Shown: piece after piece, positions 41,028-50,395 of the stretch
Position numbering within the stretch: position 1 is the first letter of the stretch
How the letters are laid out: each line of letters starts with the position of its first letter
Origin: Nocardia sp. BMG111209
GTDB lineage: Bacteria > Actinomycetota > Actinomycetes > Mycobacteriales > Mycobacteriaceae
Direction: 5' to 3'
Length of the DNA: 64,000 nucleotides
Assembly (NCBI RefSeq): GCF_000381925.1
Contig: NZ_KB907309.1
Location: 1,054,001-1,118,000 of the forward strand
Translations under genes and position numbers: made by a program
Notes under the pieces: generated by a model
The model's input: only the letters and a program-made list of their open reading frames with translations
Databases searched by the model: none
Told to the model about the DNA's origin: nothing

Positions 41028-41152
41028 GCCTCCCGCAGCGGCCGGGCGGCAGCACGCCGGGTGTACGCGCGGATCGGCCGAGCGATCAGCGGCAGCGGCC
41101 CGACCGGCACGGCGATCGTGGCGACCGATCTCGAGATATCGCCGTCGCTCAT
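41021..41152 (-). CDS. Candidate 43-aa peptide chained between DUF6049 gene and murJ
   Basis: The ATG (41152-41150) overlaps the TGA of the DUF6049 gene (ATGA). Its own TGA (41023-41021) overlaps the tandem GTG starts of murJ (GTGGTGA). The peptide starts [20 protein letters not shown] and ends in an Arg/Ala-rich stretch; no family is recognised. The double overlap is what a genuine coupled gene or a translational relay into murJ would look like. Chance cannot be excluded at this length. Confidence 0.45.
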   Translation of the reverse strand: MSDGDISRSVATIAVPVGPLPLIARPIRAYTRRAAARPLREAW

Positions 41153-43800
41153 CGTGCCTCCTGTCGCTGCGTCGCCCGCGTCCGCGCGCGTCCGTACCGG
41201 TTGACCCGGCGTCGCTTGCCCGGGTCCAACCCTTCGTCGGCCGGATCGGGTTGCCCCCGGAACCGGCGCCACAGACGACGACCGGCCAGTAGCAACAGTA
41301 GTGCTCCGGCGCATGCGGTAATTATCGCCAACGCCTGACCGTAGGCGTTGGAGCGAACCGACACCGATGTCGCATTTCCGAGCGGAACCGATCCGGGCGT
41401 GGTCAGCGAGATCGGGATCACCAGGTTGCGCTTGTCGCTGACCTGGGTCGGGATCTGGAACGACCGGGTGCCCTCGGCCGGCAACTGCTGCTCGCCGATA
41501 TCGGTGATGGTCGCCTCGGCCGGCGCATCGATCTTGAACCGGATCCGCACCGCGACCGGCAGATCGTTGCGCGCGACCAGCAGCAGCGGACTCTGTTCGG
41601 AGGCGAGTGTGTACACCCCGCCGGGCGGCAGCACGGTCACCGACCGGTACAGCCCGTCCATGGTGTGGGTGGTCTGGTCGAGCCGGCGGCGCGCGGCGGT
41701 CTCGCCCTGTTCACCGGTGGCGTTGCGATCGGACAGGCTCAGCGCCCGGACCAGATCGTCGCGCAGCGGGGTGAGGAAGGTGCGCGGGGTGGGCTCCTGC
41801 TGCGGCACCTCGACCAGCGCGCCCATCAGATCGGTGATCCGCTGCCCCTGGTCCCGGACCGGATCGTCGTAGGCGGCGGGCACCGCCTCGTCGGCGGTCT
41901 CCGCGAGATAGTTCACGTCGAACGGCCGCGGATCCGCCGGCTGGGCGAGCAGATCCTGGAACGAGCGCGGGGTCGCCAGGCCGTTGCGGATCAGCAGCTC
42001 CACCTGGTTGAGCAGCGCGGTCGCCTCGTCCCGGTTGGCGCTCCACTGCTGCGGCGGCGCCAGCAGGGCCGAACGCCGCGGCGACTGGGGATTCACCGCC
42101 GACCACGACAGCGCGGCGAGCGCGTCCTGCAGCCGGGCCGCGCGGGAGTCGTTGTTGACGTCGTAGCGGACCCGCTCCGGGGTGAACGACGGCGTCGGCG
42201 GATTCGAGCCGACCGCGGCGAGCGCGGTCGCCGACCAGATGTCGAAGGTGGCGGCCTTCAGGCCCACCGGGGCGGCCGCGGGGGTTCCGGCCACCGGCGG
42301 CGCGGTGGGTGCCGGGGCGGAACTCGGCGCGGCGGTCGCCGGGGGTGCGGCGGCCGGTGCGCCGCCGGGCGGATTCGCGACGGCGGGCGTGGACCCCGGT
42401 GCGGGCGGCGGGGCGGGCAACTGCACCAGCTCGGGCGTGTCGGCCTCGGGACCGGTCAGCGCCGCGGTGCTGTGCGCGTCACCGGGAGCGGAACTCACCG
42501 CCGCGTTGTGCGCGTCCGGCGTGCTGACCGCGTTGTCCGCCAGGATCGTGCTGGTGTAGCCGTGCCGGGACAGCAGCGTCGCCGCATCGCCGTCGATACT
42601 GCCCGCGGTGGGCAGCGCGACCCCGCGCACGGATTTGATCGACAGGATCGAGTCGACGATATCCGCCGGTGCGTCGATGGCCCGGGCGGTGACGCCGGGA
42701 TCGTGGACCGCGGCCAGTGCGGTGGGGTCGGCCTGGGCGAACGGCAGTGCCACCGTGCACATCGATCCGGCCAGGGAGTGCAGCCGGTCCAGCCAGGTCT
42801 TGGCGGCGTGCGCGCCGGAGCCGTCGCGGGTCGAGCCGTCCGGATCCGAGGGGCTGGCCAGCACCCGGTAGCCGTCGGTCATCGCGGACACCGTGATCAG
42901 CAGGTCCGGATCGATCGCCAGGCACAGGGCCGAGGCCAGGCCCGGACCGGTGTGCGAGGGATCCAGGCCGGTATCGGGGTGCAGCACCGATTCCAGGGCG
43001 GCCAGCAGCTGATCCAACCGGCCGCCGGTGGCCAGTTCGCCGGCCAGTTCGTCGTCGGTGAGCAGCGCACGGCCGTCCACCGAGCCGGGGATGCCGGCCA
43101 CCAGGCGGGGACGATCGGCCAGCGGCCACAGCAGGGTGGTGGCGACCGGGGTGTCGGGCGGCGCGGGTACCGGCGGCAGCCCCGAACCCTTGGCGTCGCC
43201 GTCCGGAATCGCCGGCAGGCCCAGGATCGGGACCAGGAAGCGGGCATCGTCGAGGCGGGCCTGGCCACCGTAGGCGGGCTGGCCGTTGACGTTCAGCAGC
43301 ACCGGATAGACGCCGGGATCGCTGATGTCCAGTGCGCCGGTGACCGCGTTGCCGGCGCCGGCCATCCCGGGCCGCACGCCGATCCGCAGCGTGAACTGTT
43401 TGCGCTGGCCGGGTGTCAGCTCGTCGGCGACGTCCTGGAAGGGGGTGGTCACGACGTCGTAGTCGCTCTGGTCCGGCCGCAGCGAGGAGCGCAGGCCGCC
43501 GGGATTACCGATCGCGGCGCCGCGCTGCACCCGCACGCTGATGTCGTCGACGTTGCGGTCGCCGATGTTGGTGACGGTCCCGACGATCACGAGCACCGCC
43601 GAGGTCGAGGTGGTGACCGTGTTCGGCGTCACCGAGTCGATGGTGAGCTTCAGAAATTTCGGCGTCGTGGAGCCGGTACCCGACGCCGGCTGCGCGCCGG
43701 TCGGAGCGGCACCCGGAATTCCCAGTACCCCCAGAACGACCAGCACAATGCCGAGAAACATCGGCGCCCGGCGACGCCGACGGTGACCCGCACGCCTCAT
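41149..43800 (-). CDS. DUF6049 family secreted/membrane protein (Rv3909-like)
   Basis: 883 aa. An Arg-rich start ([13 protein letters not shown]) and a hydrophobic signal segment are followed by a long extracytoplasmic part: an Ig-like N-terminal region ([27 protein letters not shown]), an Ala/Pro-rich linker (about 440-520), a further beta-rich domain, a single C-terminal membrane helix ([24 protein letters not shown]) and a basic cytoplasmic tail. The orthologue always lies between mutT4 and murJ in mycobacteria; function unknown. Both ends overlap neighbours by ATGA, so Nudix, DUF6049, the 43-aa ORF and murJ form one translational chain. Confidence 0.88.
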   Translation of the reverse strand: MRRAGHRRRRRAPMFLGIVLVVLGVLGIPGAAPTGAQPASGTGSTTPKFLKLTIDSVTPNTVTTSTSAVLVIVGTVTNIGDRNVDDISVRVQRGAAIGNPGGLRSSLRPDQSDYDVVTTPFQDVADELTPGQRKQFTLRIGVRPGMAGAGNAVTGALDISDPGVYPVLLNVNGQPAYGGQARLDDARFLVPILGLPAIPDGDAKGSGLPPVPAPPDTPVATTLLWPLADRPRLVAGIPGSVDGRALLTDDELAGELATGGRLDQLLAALESVLHPDTGLDPSHTGPGLASALCLAIDPDLLITVSAMTDGYRVLASPSDPDGSTRDGSGAHAAKTWLDRLHSLAGSMCTVALPFAQADPTALAAVHDPGVTARAIDAPADIVDSILSIKSVRGVALPTAGSIDGDAATLLSRHGYTSTILADNAVSTPDAHNAAVSSAPGDAHSTAALTGPEADTPELVQLPAPPPAPGSTPAVANPPGGAPAAAPPATAAPSSAPAPTAPPVAGTPAAAPVGLKAATFDIWSATALAAVGSNPPTPSFTPERVRYDVNNDSRAARLQDALAALSWSAVNPQSPRRSALLAPPQQWSANRDEATALLNQVELLIRNGLATPRSFQDLLAQPADPRPFDVNYLAETADEAVPAAYDDPVRDQGQRITDLMGALVEVPQQEPTPRTFLTPLRDDLVRALSLSDRNATGEQGETAARRRLDQTTHTMDGLYRSVTVLPPGGVYTLASEQSPLLLVARNDLPVAVRIRFKIDAPAEATITDIGEQQLPAEGTRSFQIPTQVSDKRNLVIPISLTTPGSVPLGNATSVSVRSNAYGQALAIITACAGALLLLLAGRRLWRRFRGQPDPADEGLDPGKRRRVNRYGRARTRATQRQEAR

Positions 43801-44444
43801 CGTCTGCCGTTCTCCATCCGATCCATCAGGCGGTTCGCGACCTCCGCCAATCGGCGCTCGTCGGCATAGGCGAGCCGGGAATCGAGTTCGCTCAGCGGCA
43901 CCCAGGCCACCTTGGTCACCTCGACATCGGCATCCGACAGCTCGCCGCCGATCGACCGCATCAAATAGTGGTGCACGGTCTTGTGCACCCGGCGGCCGTC
44001 GGTGACGAACCAGTAGTCGATACTGCCGAGTTCGGCAACGACCATACCGCTGATACCGGTCTCCTCGGCCACCTCGCGAACCGCCGTCTGCTCGGCGGTC
44101 TCACCGTCCTCGATATGTCCCTTGGGCAGCGACCACAGTAACCGCCCGCGGCGGTCGGTGCGCCCGATGAGTGCGGCACAGCGCTGCTCCGGCGGCCCGT
44201 CCAGGCCCTCGACCACCAGACCACCCGCCGAAGTCTCCCGGACGGTCCGCATACGCGGCTTCGCACCCTTGGCGGCAGTGGATTTGGCGGCCCCGTTCTT
44301 GGCCGTGCCCGCCTTGTCGGCGGACTTGGCTGTGCCCCCGGCCTTGGCCGCGGTGGCGGGTTTCGCGGGTTTGGCGGCACCACCGCCCGAACCGCGACGC
44401 CGCGGCCGGCGGCGTCGGCTGTTCGCGCGATCGGCCGTAGACAC
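43797..44444 (-). CDS. mutT4: Nudix hydrolase (MutT4-like)
   Basis: 215 aa. A 65-residue Ala/Lys/Arg-rich low-complexity N-terminus precedes a Nudix domain. The Nudix box is complete from [13 protein letters not shown] through REVAEETGI (about 108-130), including the catalytic Glu residues. It hydrolyses nucleoside-diphosphate-linked substrates. The mycobacterial homologue is called MutT4, though a role in oxidised-nucleotide clearance is less certain for it than for MutT1. It is first in the chain running towards murJ and divergent from pcnA. Confidence 0.9.
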   Translation of the reverse strand: MSTADRANSRRRRPRRRGSGGGAAKPAKPATAAKAGGTAKSADKAGTAKNGAAKSTAAKGAKPRMRTVRETSAGGLVVEGLDGPPEQRCAALIGRTDRRGRLLWSLPKGHIEDGETAEQTAVREVAEETGISGMVVAELGSIDYWFVTDGRRVHKTVHHYLMRSIGGELSDADVEVTKVAWVPLSELDSRLAYADERRLAEVANRLMDRMENGRR

Positions 44445-44598
44445 TGCGTCAGTCTAGCGGTGTTCGATTTGCCGCTTCGTCCTCCTCGCGCCGGTGCGGC
44501 GGGGGTTATCGGCCGCAGCAGGCTCGGGTTTCGGAGGTCGGCGGCCTCGCCGACTAAGCTGCCGTTTCGTGGTTTCGCCGAAGTCCGAGGAGGCAGTC

Positions 44599-46059
44599 GT
44601 GCCCTCCCCCGCCCCTGATGTGCCCGACGAGCGCCGGACCCGGCTGCTCGCGGCGGCGGCGGTCACGCTCGGCCGGCTGTCGGATGTGCTCACCCCGCTC
44701 GGTGAGATGTTCGCCGCGCGCGGGCATCAGCTGTACCTGGTCGGCGGCAGCGTGCGGGACGCGGTACTCGGCCGGTTGGGCAGCGATCTGGATTTCACCA
44801 CCGATGCCCGGCCGGAGCAGGTGCTGCAGATCGTGCGCGGCTGGGCCGATCATCTCTGGGACACCGGCGGTCTGGCGTTCGGCACGGTGAGCGCCTCGAA
44901 AGCGGGCCGGCAGCTGGAGATCACCACCTTCCGCAGCGATACCTACGACCGGGTGTCCCGCAATCCCGAGGTCACCTTCGGCGACACGCTCGAGGGCGAT
45001 CTGGTGCGGCGCGATTTCACCGCCAACGCCATGGCCGTCAAGGTGGGTGCGGACGGTTCGCTGGAATTCGTGGATCCGCTCGGCGGACTGGACGCGCTGC
45101 TGGCCGGGGTGCTGGATACCCCGGCCGCGCCGGAGGATTCGTTCCACGACGATCCGCTGCGGATGTTGCGCGGCGCCCGCTTCGTCGCCCAGCTCGGTTT
45201 CACCCTCGCACCCCGGGTCCTGACCGCGATCACGGCGATGGCCGCGGAGATCGACCGGATCACCGCGGAGCGGGTGCGGGCCGAACTGGACAAGCTGATC
45301 GGCGGCGCGCACCCGACCGAGGGCATCGACATCATGTGCGAGACCGGACTGGCGGAGCGGGTACTGCCCGAGGTGCCGGCCATGATGCTCGAGATCGACG
45401 AGCACCACCAGCACAAGGACGTGTATCAGCATTCGCTGACCGTGCTGCGGCAGGCCATCGACCAGGAGGACGGCGATCCGGATCTGGTGCTGCGCTGGGC
45501 CGCGCTGTTGCACGACATCGGCAAGCCGCCGACCAAGCGCAACGAGCCCGGCGGCGGCGTGAGCTTCCACCACCACGAGGTGGTCGGGGCCAAGCTGGTC
45601 CGCAAGCGGATGCGGGCACTGAAATATCCGAAGGCGTTCACCGAGGATGTCGCCAGGCTGGTGTACCTGCACCTGCGGTTCCACGGTTACGGCACCGGTC
45701 AGTGGACCGATTCGGCGGTCCGCCGCTACGTCACCGACGGTGGTGAACTGCTGCCCCGGCTGCACAAGCTGGTGCGCGCCGACTGCACCACCCGCAACAA
45801 GCGGCGCGCGGCGACGTTGCAGGCGACCTACGACAACCTCGAGGAGCGGATCGGCCGGCTGCAGGAGGCCGAGGATCTCGCGCGGGTACGTCCCGACCTG
45901 GACGGCAACGACATCATGGAGATGCTGGGCCTGGAACCCGGCCCGCAGGTGGGCCGCGCCTGGCGCTACCTCAAGGAACTACGGCTGGACCGGGGGCCGC
46001 TGTCCCGCGACGAGGCGGAGGAAGCGCTGCGCGAGTGGTGGAACGCGGGCGCGCCCTAA
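44599..46059 (+). CDS. pcnA: CCA tRNA nucleotidyltransferase
   Basis: 486 aa from GTG 44599 (MPSPAPDVPDERRT), with GAGGAG seven bases upstream; a longer frame begins at 44494. The class II nucleotidyltransferase head has LVGGSVRDAVLGR and the metal-binding DLDFTTDA, then RRDFTANAMA and DDPLRMLRGARF. A C-terminal HD domain has HLLHDIGKP-like LLHDIGKPPTKR and HHHEVVGA. It adds or repairs the 3' CCA of tRNAs, needed here because both tRNAs in the window lack encoded CCA. The mycobacterial name is PcnA (Rv3907c). Confidence 0.95.
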   Translation: MPSPAPDVPDERRTRLLAAAAVTLGRLSDVLTPLGEMFAARGHQLYLVGGSVRDAVLGRLGSDLDFTTDARPEQVLQIVRGWADHLWDTGGLAFGTVSASKAGRQLEITTFRSDTYDRVSRNPEVTFGDTLEGDLVRRDFTANAMAVKVGADGSLEFVDPLGGLDALLAGVLDTPAAPEDSFHDDPLRMLRGARFVAQLGFTLAPRVLTAITAMAAEIDRITAERVRAELDKLIGGAHPTEGIDIMCETGLAERVLPEVPAMMLEIDEHHQHKDVYQHSLTVLRQAIDQEDGDPDLVLRWAALLHDIGKPPTKRNEPGGGVSFHHHEVVGAKLVRKRMRALKYPKAFTEDVARLVYLHLRFHGYGTGQWTDSAVRRYVTDGGELLPRLHKLVRADCTTRNKRRAATLQATYDNLEERIGRLQEAEDLARVRPDLDGNDIMEMLGLEPGPQVGRAWRYLKELRLDRGPLSRDEAEEALREWWNAGAP

Positions 46060-46084
46060 CCGCATCCTGGTGGGCACAACCGGC

Positions 46085-46900
46085 TCAGAAGATGATCATG
46101 GTGGTGCCCGCGACGATCGCGGCGCGCATCGCGGCCAGGTCGAACGATCCGGTCACCGCGGGCACGGTGATCCGGAATCGCACCAGCTCGCCGTCGCGGT
46201 CCGCGCGTTCGATGCGGAGGTCGTGCGGTAACCCGGGCAACGGCCGGGACGGGACGCGAATGTGGCGGCGCGGCACCCGGATCCCCCACCAGGTGGCGCG
46301 ATGGACCGCCACGCTGAGCAGGTGGTCGCCGATCACCGCGTCCAGTACGGCCCGGATCCGGCGGCGCCGATGGGCGGCATGGATCGTGCCGCCGGGACCG
46401 GGCGTCAGTTCCCAGTCGAGGCCGCGCCGATTCAGCCGGTCCAGCAGGACGTCCAGCGCGATCGTGCCGGTGATCTCCAGCCCGGCGGCCCGCACCCGGG
46501 TCGGCACCCCCGGCACCAGCCGGACGCCGTGCGCGACGACGGTCGCCTCCCGGATCGGGTGACCGCTCCAGCGCATCCCGGTCAGCGTCGCCTCGATGTG
46601 GAAATGCGCGCCGCGGCGACCGGCTCGCAGGGCGTGCAGCGTGGCATCCAGCTCGCGGCCGAGCAGCGTGGCGCTGAACTCGGTGCCACCGAACCGTCGT
46701 ACGATGCCGTGACTGAGCGCGCTCATCAGGGCATCCGGCAGCAGCGCCGTGACGGTGCCGGAGACCGGGTCGGCCACCGGATCCAGCCACGCGGTGGTGG
46801 CCGCGGCCCAGTGTTCGAGCCATTCGGGATCGAGGAGCCGGCGGCCGAGATCCAGCGCGCGCGACGGTGACCAGGTGGCGGGGTCGAATGAGGTGGCCAT
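46085..46900 (-). CDS. Hypothetical protein, DUF2993/LmeA-like
   Basis: 271 aa from ATG 46900. No signal peptide or membrane helix. The beta-rich pattern (FHIEATLTGMRWSGHPIREA, RAAGLEITGTIALDVLLDRL, VAVHRATWWGIRVPRRHIRV) resembles lipid-binding DUF2993/LmeA-type proteins, but the match is by general pattern only and could be wrong. It is convergent with pcnA (25 bp apart) and divergent from the molybdate operon regulator. Confidence 0.45.
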   Translation of the reverse strand: MATSFDPATWSPSRALDLGRRLLDPEWLEHWAAATTAWLDPVADPVSGTVTALLPDALMSALSHGIVRRFGGTEFSATLLGRELDATLHALRAGRRGAHFHIEATLTGMRWSGHPIREATVVAHGVRLVPGVPTRVRAAGLEITGTIALDVLLDRLNRRGLDWELTPGPGGTIHAAHRRRRIRAVLDAVIGDHLLSVAVHRATWWGIRVPRRHIRVPSRPLPGLPHDLRIERADRDGELVRFRITVPAVTGSFDLAAMRAAIVAGTTMIIF

Positions 46901-47019
46901 GGCGGCCCCGAGCGTACCTGCCGCCACCGACCCGGCCGACGAGGCGGTCGGTCGTTGTTATCCGAAGATACGGCCGGATCATCTTGTCCGATCCGATAAT
47001 GCGGACATATGCTCCGGCG

Positions 47020-47418
47020 ATGCCCAGCCTGCGAATTCGCGATGCCGCCGAACTGCTCGGCGTCAGTGACGACACCGTGCGGCGATGGATCGACACCGGT
47101 GCGCTCACCGCGCAGAAGGACGATGCGGGCCGCCTGGTGATCGACGGTCGCGATCTGGCCGAACTGGCCAGTGCCAACGCGCGGCCGCCACAGACCAGGC
47201 TGGGTAGTGCCAGTTCGGCACGCAATCGGTTTCCCGGATTGGTCACCCGCGTGGTGATCGACGGGGTGATGGCACAGGTGGAGATGCAATGCGGACCGTT
47301 CACAGTGGTGTCGCTCATGAGCAGCGAGTCGGTGCGGGCGCTCGGTTTGGAACCGGGCAGCGTCGCGGTGGCGAGCGTGAAGGCGACCACGGTCGTCGTC
47401 GAGACGCCGGGCCGGTGA
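47020..47418 (+). CDS. mop: Molybdenum-pterin binding (Mop/TOBE) protein with N-terminal helix-turn-helix
   Basis: 132 aa. Residues 1-50 are an excisionase/MerR-type helix-turn-helix (RIRDAAELLGVSDDTVRRWIDTG, given in part: AAELLGVSDDTVRRWID). Residues 65-130 form one Mop/TOBE domain (ARNRFPGLVTRVVIDG, MSSESVRALGLEPGSVAVASVKATTVVVE). Mop domains bind molybdate or tungstate. With a DNA-binding domain it is a plausible ModE-like regulator of the modABC genes it overlaps (GTGA). An ATG seven codons upstream (46999) is an alternative start. Confidence 0.85.
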   Translation: MPSLRIRDAAELLGVSDDTVRRWIDTGALTAQKDDAGRLVIDGRDLAELASANARPPQTRLGSASSARNRFPGLVTRVVIDGVMAQVEMQCGPFTVVSLMSSESVRALGLEPGSVAVASVKATTVVVETPGR

Positions 47419-48224
47419 GCGGCCGGGCCGTGCGGCGCGCCGTCGTCGGCGTGACCGCGGCGGTCGCGGCCGTGGGCCTGCTGGGCGCCTGTGGTTCCGG
47501 TGATTCCGGCTCCTCGGGCTCCTCGAGCGCCTCCGGCAGCCCGACCGGCAGCACCACGCTGACCGTATTCGCCGCGGCGTCGCTGAACCACGTGTTCACC
47601 GACCTGGGCGCGACGTTCGAGAAGGAACACCCGGGTACCAAGGTGACCTTCTCCTTCGCCGGATCCTCCGACCTCGCGGCCCAGCTGAACCAGGGCGCGC
47701 CGGCCGACGTATTCGCCTCCGCCGATCAGGCGAACATGGACAAGGTCGTGAAGACCAGCCGGATCACCGCCGCGCCGCAGACCTTCGCGACCAACACCCT
47801 CACCATCGTCACGCCGCCGGGCAATCCGAAGCACATTGCCGCACTGGCCGATCTGTCCCAGCCCGGACTGCGGCTGGTGGTCTGTGCCCAGCAGGTGCCC
47901 TGCGGCTCCGCGGCCAAGAAGGTGACCACCAACGCGCACGTGGCGATCAGCCCGGTCAGCGAGGAATCCGCGGTCACCGACGTCCTGGCCAAGGTCACCT
48001 CCGGTGAGGCCGACGCGGGCCTGGTGTACGTGACCGACGCGGCCGGGGCCGGCAACAAGGTCACCACCGTCGCCTTCCCGGAGTCCGCCGGCGCGGTGAA
48101 CGTCTATCCGATCGCCCCCGTGGCCGATTCGAAGCATGCCGACCTGGCGCAGCAGTTCGACGCGTTGATCACCGGTCCCGAGGGCCGCGCCGCGCTGGCC
48201 AAGGCCGGATTCGTCACCCCGTGA
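47415..48224 (+). CDS. modA: Molybdate ABC transporter substrate-binding lipoprotein
   Basis: 269 aa. Signal peptide with lipobox LGAC (about residues 24-27), then a Ser/Gly linker and the ModA fold: LTVFAAASLNHVFTDLGATFEKEHPGTKVTFSFAGSSDLAAQL (given in part: LTVFAAASLNHVF; FSFAGSSDLAAQL), GAPADVFASADQANM, and DAGLVYVTDA. It captures molybdate outside the membrane. The GTG start overlaps the mop stop. It is followed 117 bp later by modB. Confidence 0.95.
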   Translation: MSGRAVRRAVVGVTAAVAAVGLLGACGSGDSGSSGSSSASGSPTGSTTLTVFAAASLNHVFTDLGATFEKEHPGTKVTFSFAGSSDLAAQLNQGAPADVFASADQANMDKVVKTSRITAAPQTFATNTLTIVTPPGNPKHIAALADLSQPGLRLVVCAQQVPCGSAAKKVTTNAHVAISPVSEESAVTDVLAKVTSGEADAGLVYVTDAAGAGNKVTTVAFPESAGAVNVYPIAPVADSKHADLAQQFDALITGPEGRAALAKAGFVTP

Positions 48225-48341
48225 CCGCAACCCGATCGGCCGCGTCGTGACCGCACCGGATCATGCCGGAGCCGTGCCGGATCCGGTTGTCGTGATCGCG
48301 GTCGATCGGGTGGTGGTGACCGTGCTGGATGGGGTGGCGCC

Positions 48342-49211
48342 GTGACCGTGGGCCGGATGCGATTTCCGAAGGCGGCGGGTGGGATCCGGGTGGCGCTGCG
48401 CTCCCCCGGTCCGTCGATTCCGCGCTGGCTGTTGCTGCCCGCGTTGCTGGGTTTCGCCTTCGTGGTCGGCCCGTTGGTGGCGTTGGCGAAAGCTGTGCGC
48501 TGGCACAGCTTCTGGGCGTTGATCGGTACGCCAGCGTCGCATGCGGCGCTGGTGCTGAGTCTGCGTACGGCGCTCGCCAGCACCGTGCTGTGTGTACTGC
48601 TCGGGGTGCCGATGGCGATGGTGCTGGCCCGGATCCGCTGGCGGGTCCTGCCGGTGCTGCGCGCGATGGTGTTGCTGCCCTTGGTGTTACCGCCGGTGGT
48701 CGGCGGTATGGCGCTGCTGTACCTGTTCGGGCGCTACGGCCTGCTGGGCCGGCATCTGGAGGCCGCCGGAATCCGGATCGCGTTCAGTACCACCGCCGTT
48801 GTGCTGGCCGAGGCGTTCGTCGCGCTGCCGTTCCTGGTGATCACGCTGGAGGGGGCGATGCGCACCACGGGTGAACGCTACGAACGGGTCGCCGCCACGC
48901 TCGGCGCGTCACCCACGATCGTGTGGTGGCGAATCACGGTGCCGCTGTTGCGGCCCGCGCTGATCTCGGGGACCGTACTGTCCTTCGCGCGGTCGCTCGG
49001 GGAGTTCGGGGCGACCCTCACCTTCGCCGGCAGCCTGCAGGGCCGCACCCGCACGCTGCCATTGGAGATCTATCTGCAACGGGAGGCGGATCCCGATGCC
49101 GCCGTGGCCCTTTCGCTGTTGTTGGTGGTGGTCGCGGTGGTGATCGTGCTGATCGCGTACCGCGGGGCGCGGTCGAACGCGGCGCAGCGACGGGAGTGGG
49201 TCGGCCTGTGA
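48342..49211 (+). CDS. modB: Molybdate ABC transporter permease
   Basis: 289 aa with five to six membrane helices. The EAA loop that contacts the ATPase reads [28 protein letters not shown] (given in part: [11 protein letters not shown]). The [20 protein letters not shown] stretch ([16 protein letters not shown]) is the ModB hallmark. The start at GTG 48342 is chosen (MTVGRMRF). Its stop overlaps the modC GTG. Confidence 0.94.
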   Translation: MTVGRMRFPKAAGGIRVALRSPGPSIPRWLLLPALLGFAFVVGPLVALAKAVRWHSFWALIGTPASHAALVLSLRTALASTVLCVLLGVPMAMVLARIRWRVLPVLRAMVLLPLVLPPVVGGMALLYLFGRYGLLGRHLEAAGIRIAFSTTAVVLAEAFVALPFLVITLEGAMRTTGERYERVAATLGASPTIVWWRITVPLLRPALISGTVLSFARSLGEFGATLTFAGSLQGRTRTLPLEIYLQREADPDAAVALSLLLVVVAVVIVLIAYRGARSNAAQRREWVGL

Positions 49212-50395
49212 ACATGATGGAACCGGCTGCCGGACTGGAGGTTTCGGCCCGGGTCGCCGAGCGGGGCCTGTCGGTCGACCTGTCCGTGCGGCCCGGCGAG
49301 GTGCTGGCGGTACTCGGGCCCAACGGCGCGGGAAAGTCGACGCTGCTCGATGTGGTCGCGGGCCTGCTGATTCCGGACAGCGGCCGGGTGCGGCTGCACG
49401 ACCGCGACCTGACCGATGTCGCGAAAGGCATTGCGGTACCGCCGCATCGGCGCCGGATCTCCCTGCTCGCGCAGGATCCGCTGCTGTTCCCGCATCTGTC
49501 GGTCGCGGCGAACGTGGCCTTCGGCCCGCGCAGCCGCGGTGTCTCGCGCCGCGTCGCCGCCGCATCCGCCCGGGAGTGGCTGGCCGCGGTGGACGCGAGC
49601 GAATTCGCCCGTCGCCGACCGGCTCAGTTGTCCGGCGGCCAGGCGCAGCGGGTCGCCCTGGCGCGGGCCCTCGCGGTCACGCCGGAACTGATCCTGCTGG
49701 ACGAGCCGATGGCCGCGCTGGACGTGACCGTCGCGGTCGCGATGCGGGCCCTGCTGCGCCGGGTCCTGCGCCCCACCGCCGATGCCGCGCAATCCCCTGC
49801 CGCACCGCGGAATCGCCGCGCACCCACCGCGATCCTGGTCACCCACGACATCGTCGACGCGCTGACGCTGGCCGACCGGGTGGTCGTGCTGGAGTCCGGC
49901 CGCATCGTCGAGCACGGCCCCGTCGGCGACGTACTCGCCCGTCCGCGCAGCGAATTCGCGGCCCGCGTCGCCGGGGTCAACCTGCTGATCGGCATCGCCG
50001 TCCCGCCGGGGCCCCCGGGACCGGCTGCCGTACCGCTCGCGGGCGCCACCGATACCGGGATCGGCGCGGTCCAGTGCGGCGACGACATCGTCTCGGGCCG
50101 GCGCGACGGGGAATGGGTGGCCGGTGGCCGGGCGGCGGCGGTGTTCTCCCCGGCCGCGGTCGCCGTCTATCGGGAGGCGCCGGTCGGCAGTCCGCGCAAT
50201 GTGTTCCGGGTGCGGATTGCCGAGTTGAGCGATCGGGGCGGGACGGTGCGGGTGCACGCCGCCGACCGGGCCGACGGGGGCGCCGGGCTGGTCGCCGACC
50301 TCACCCCGGGGGCGGTGGCCGAACTGGCGCTCGCTCCCGGGGTCTCGGTGTACTTCGTGGTGAAGGCCACCGAGGTGCACGTCTATCCGTGCTGA
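49208..50395 (+). CDS. modC: Molybdate ABC transporter ATP-binding protein
   Basis: 395 aa from the GTG that overlaps the modB stop; nearby ATGs at 49214 and 49217 are also possible. Walker [10 protein letters not shown], signature [15 protein letters not shown], Walker [13 protein letters not shown], switch His in [11 protein letters not shown]-terminal TOBE domain follows (about 300-390), as in ModC proteins where it senses molybdate. A Pro/Ala-rich insert sits between the Walker B strand and the H-loop (about 180-205). The 3' end overlaps the convergent DUF4185 gene by 13 bp. Confidence 0.94.
   Translation: MNMMEPAAGLEVSARVAERGLSVDLSVRPGEVLAVLGPNGAGKSTLLDVVAGLLIPDSGRVRLHDRDLTDVAKGIAVPPHRRRISLLAQDPLLFPHLSVAANVAFGPRSRGVSRRVAAASAREWLAAVDASEFARRRPAQLSGGQAQRVALARALAVTPELILLDEPMAALDVTVAVAMRALLRRVLRPTADAAQSPAAPRNRRAPTAILVTHDIVDALTLADRVVVLESGRIVEHGPVGDVLARPRSEFAARVAGVNLLIGIAVPPGPPGPAAVPLAGATDTGIGAVQCGDDIVSGRRDGEWVAGGRAAAVFSPAAVAVYREAPVGSPRNVFRVRIAELSDRGGTVRVHAADRADGGAGLVADLTPGAVAELALAPGVSVYFVVKATEVHVYPC

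Noticed and set aside
46056..48230. 724-codon minus-strand frame across the mod region
   Set aside because: Antisense to modA and mop, both of which have intact motifs and coupled starts.
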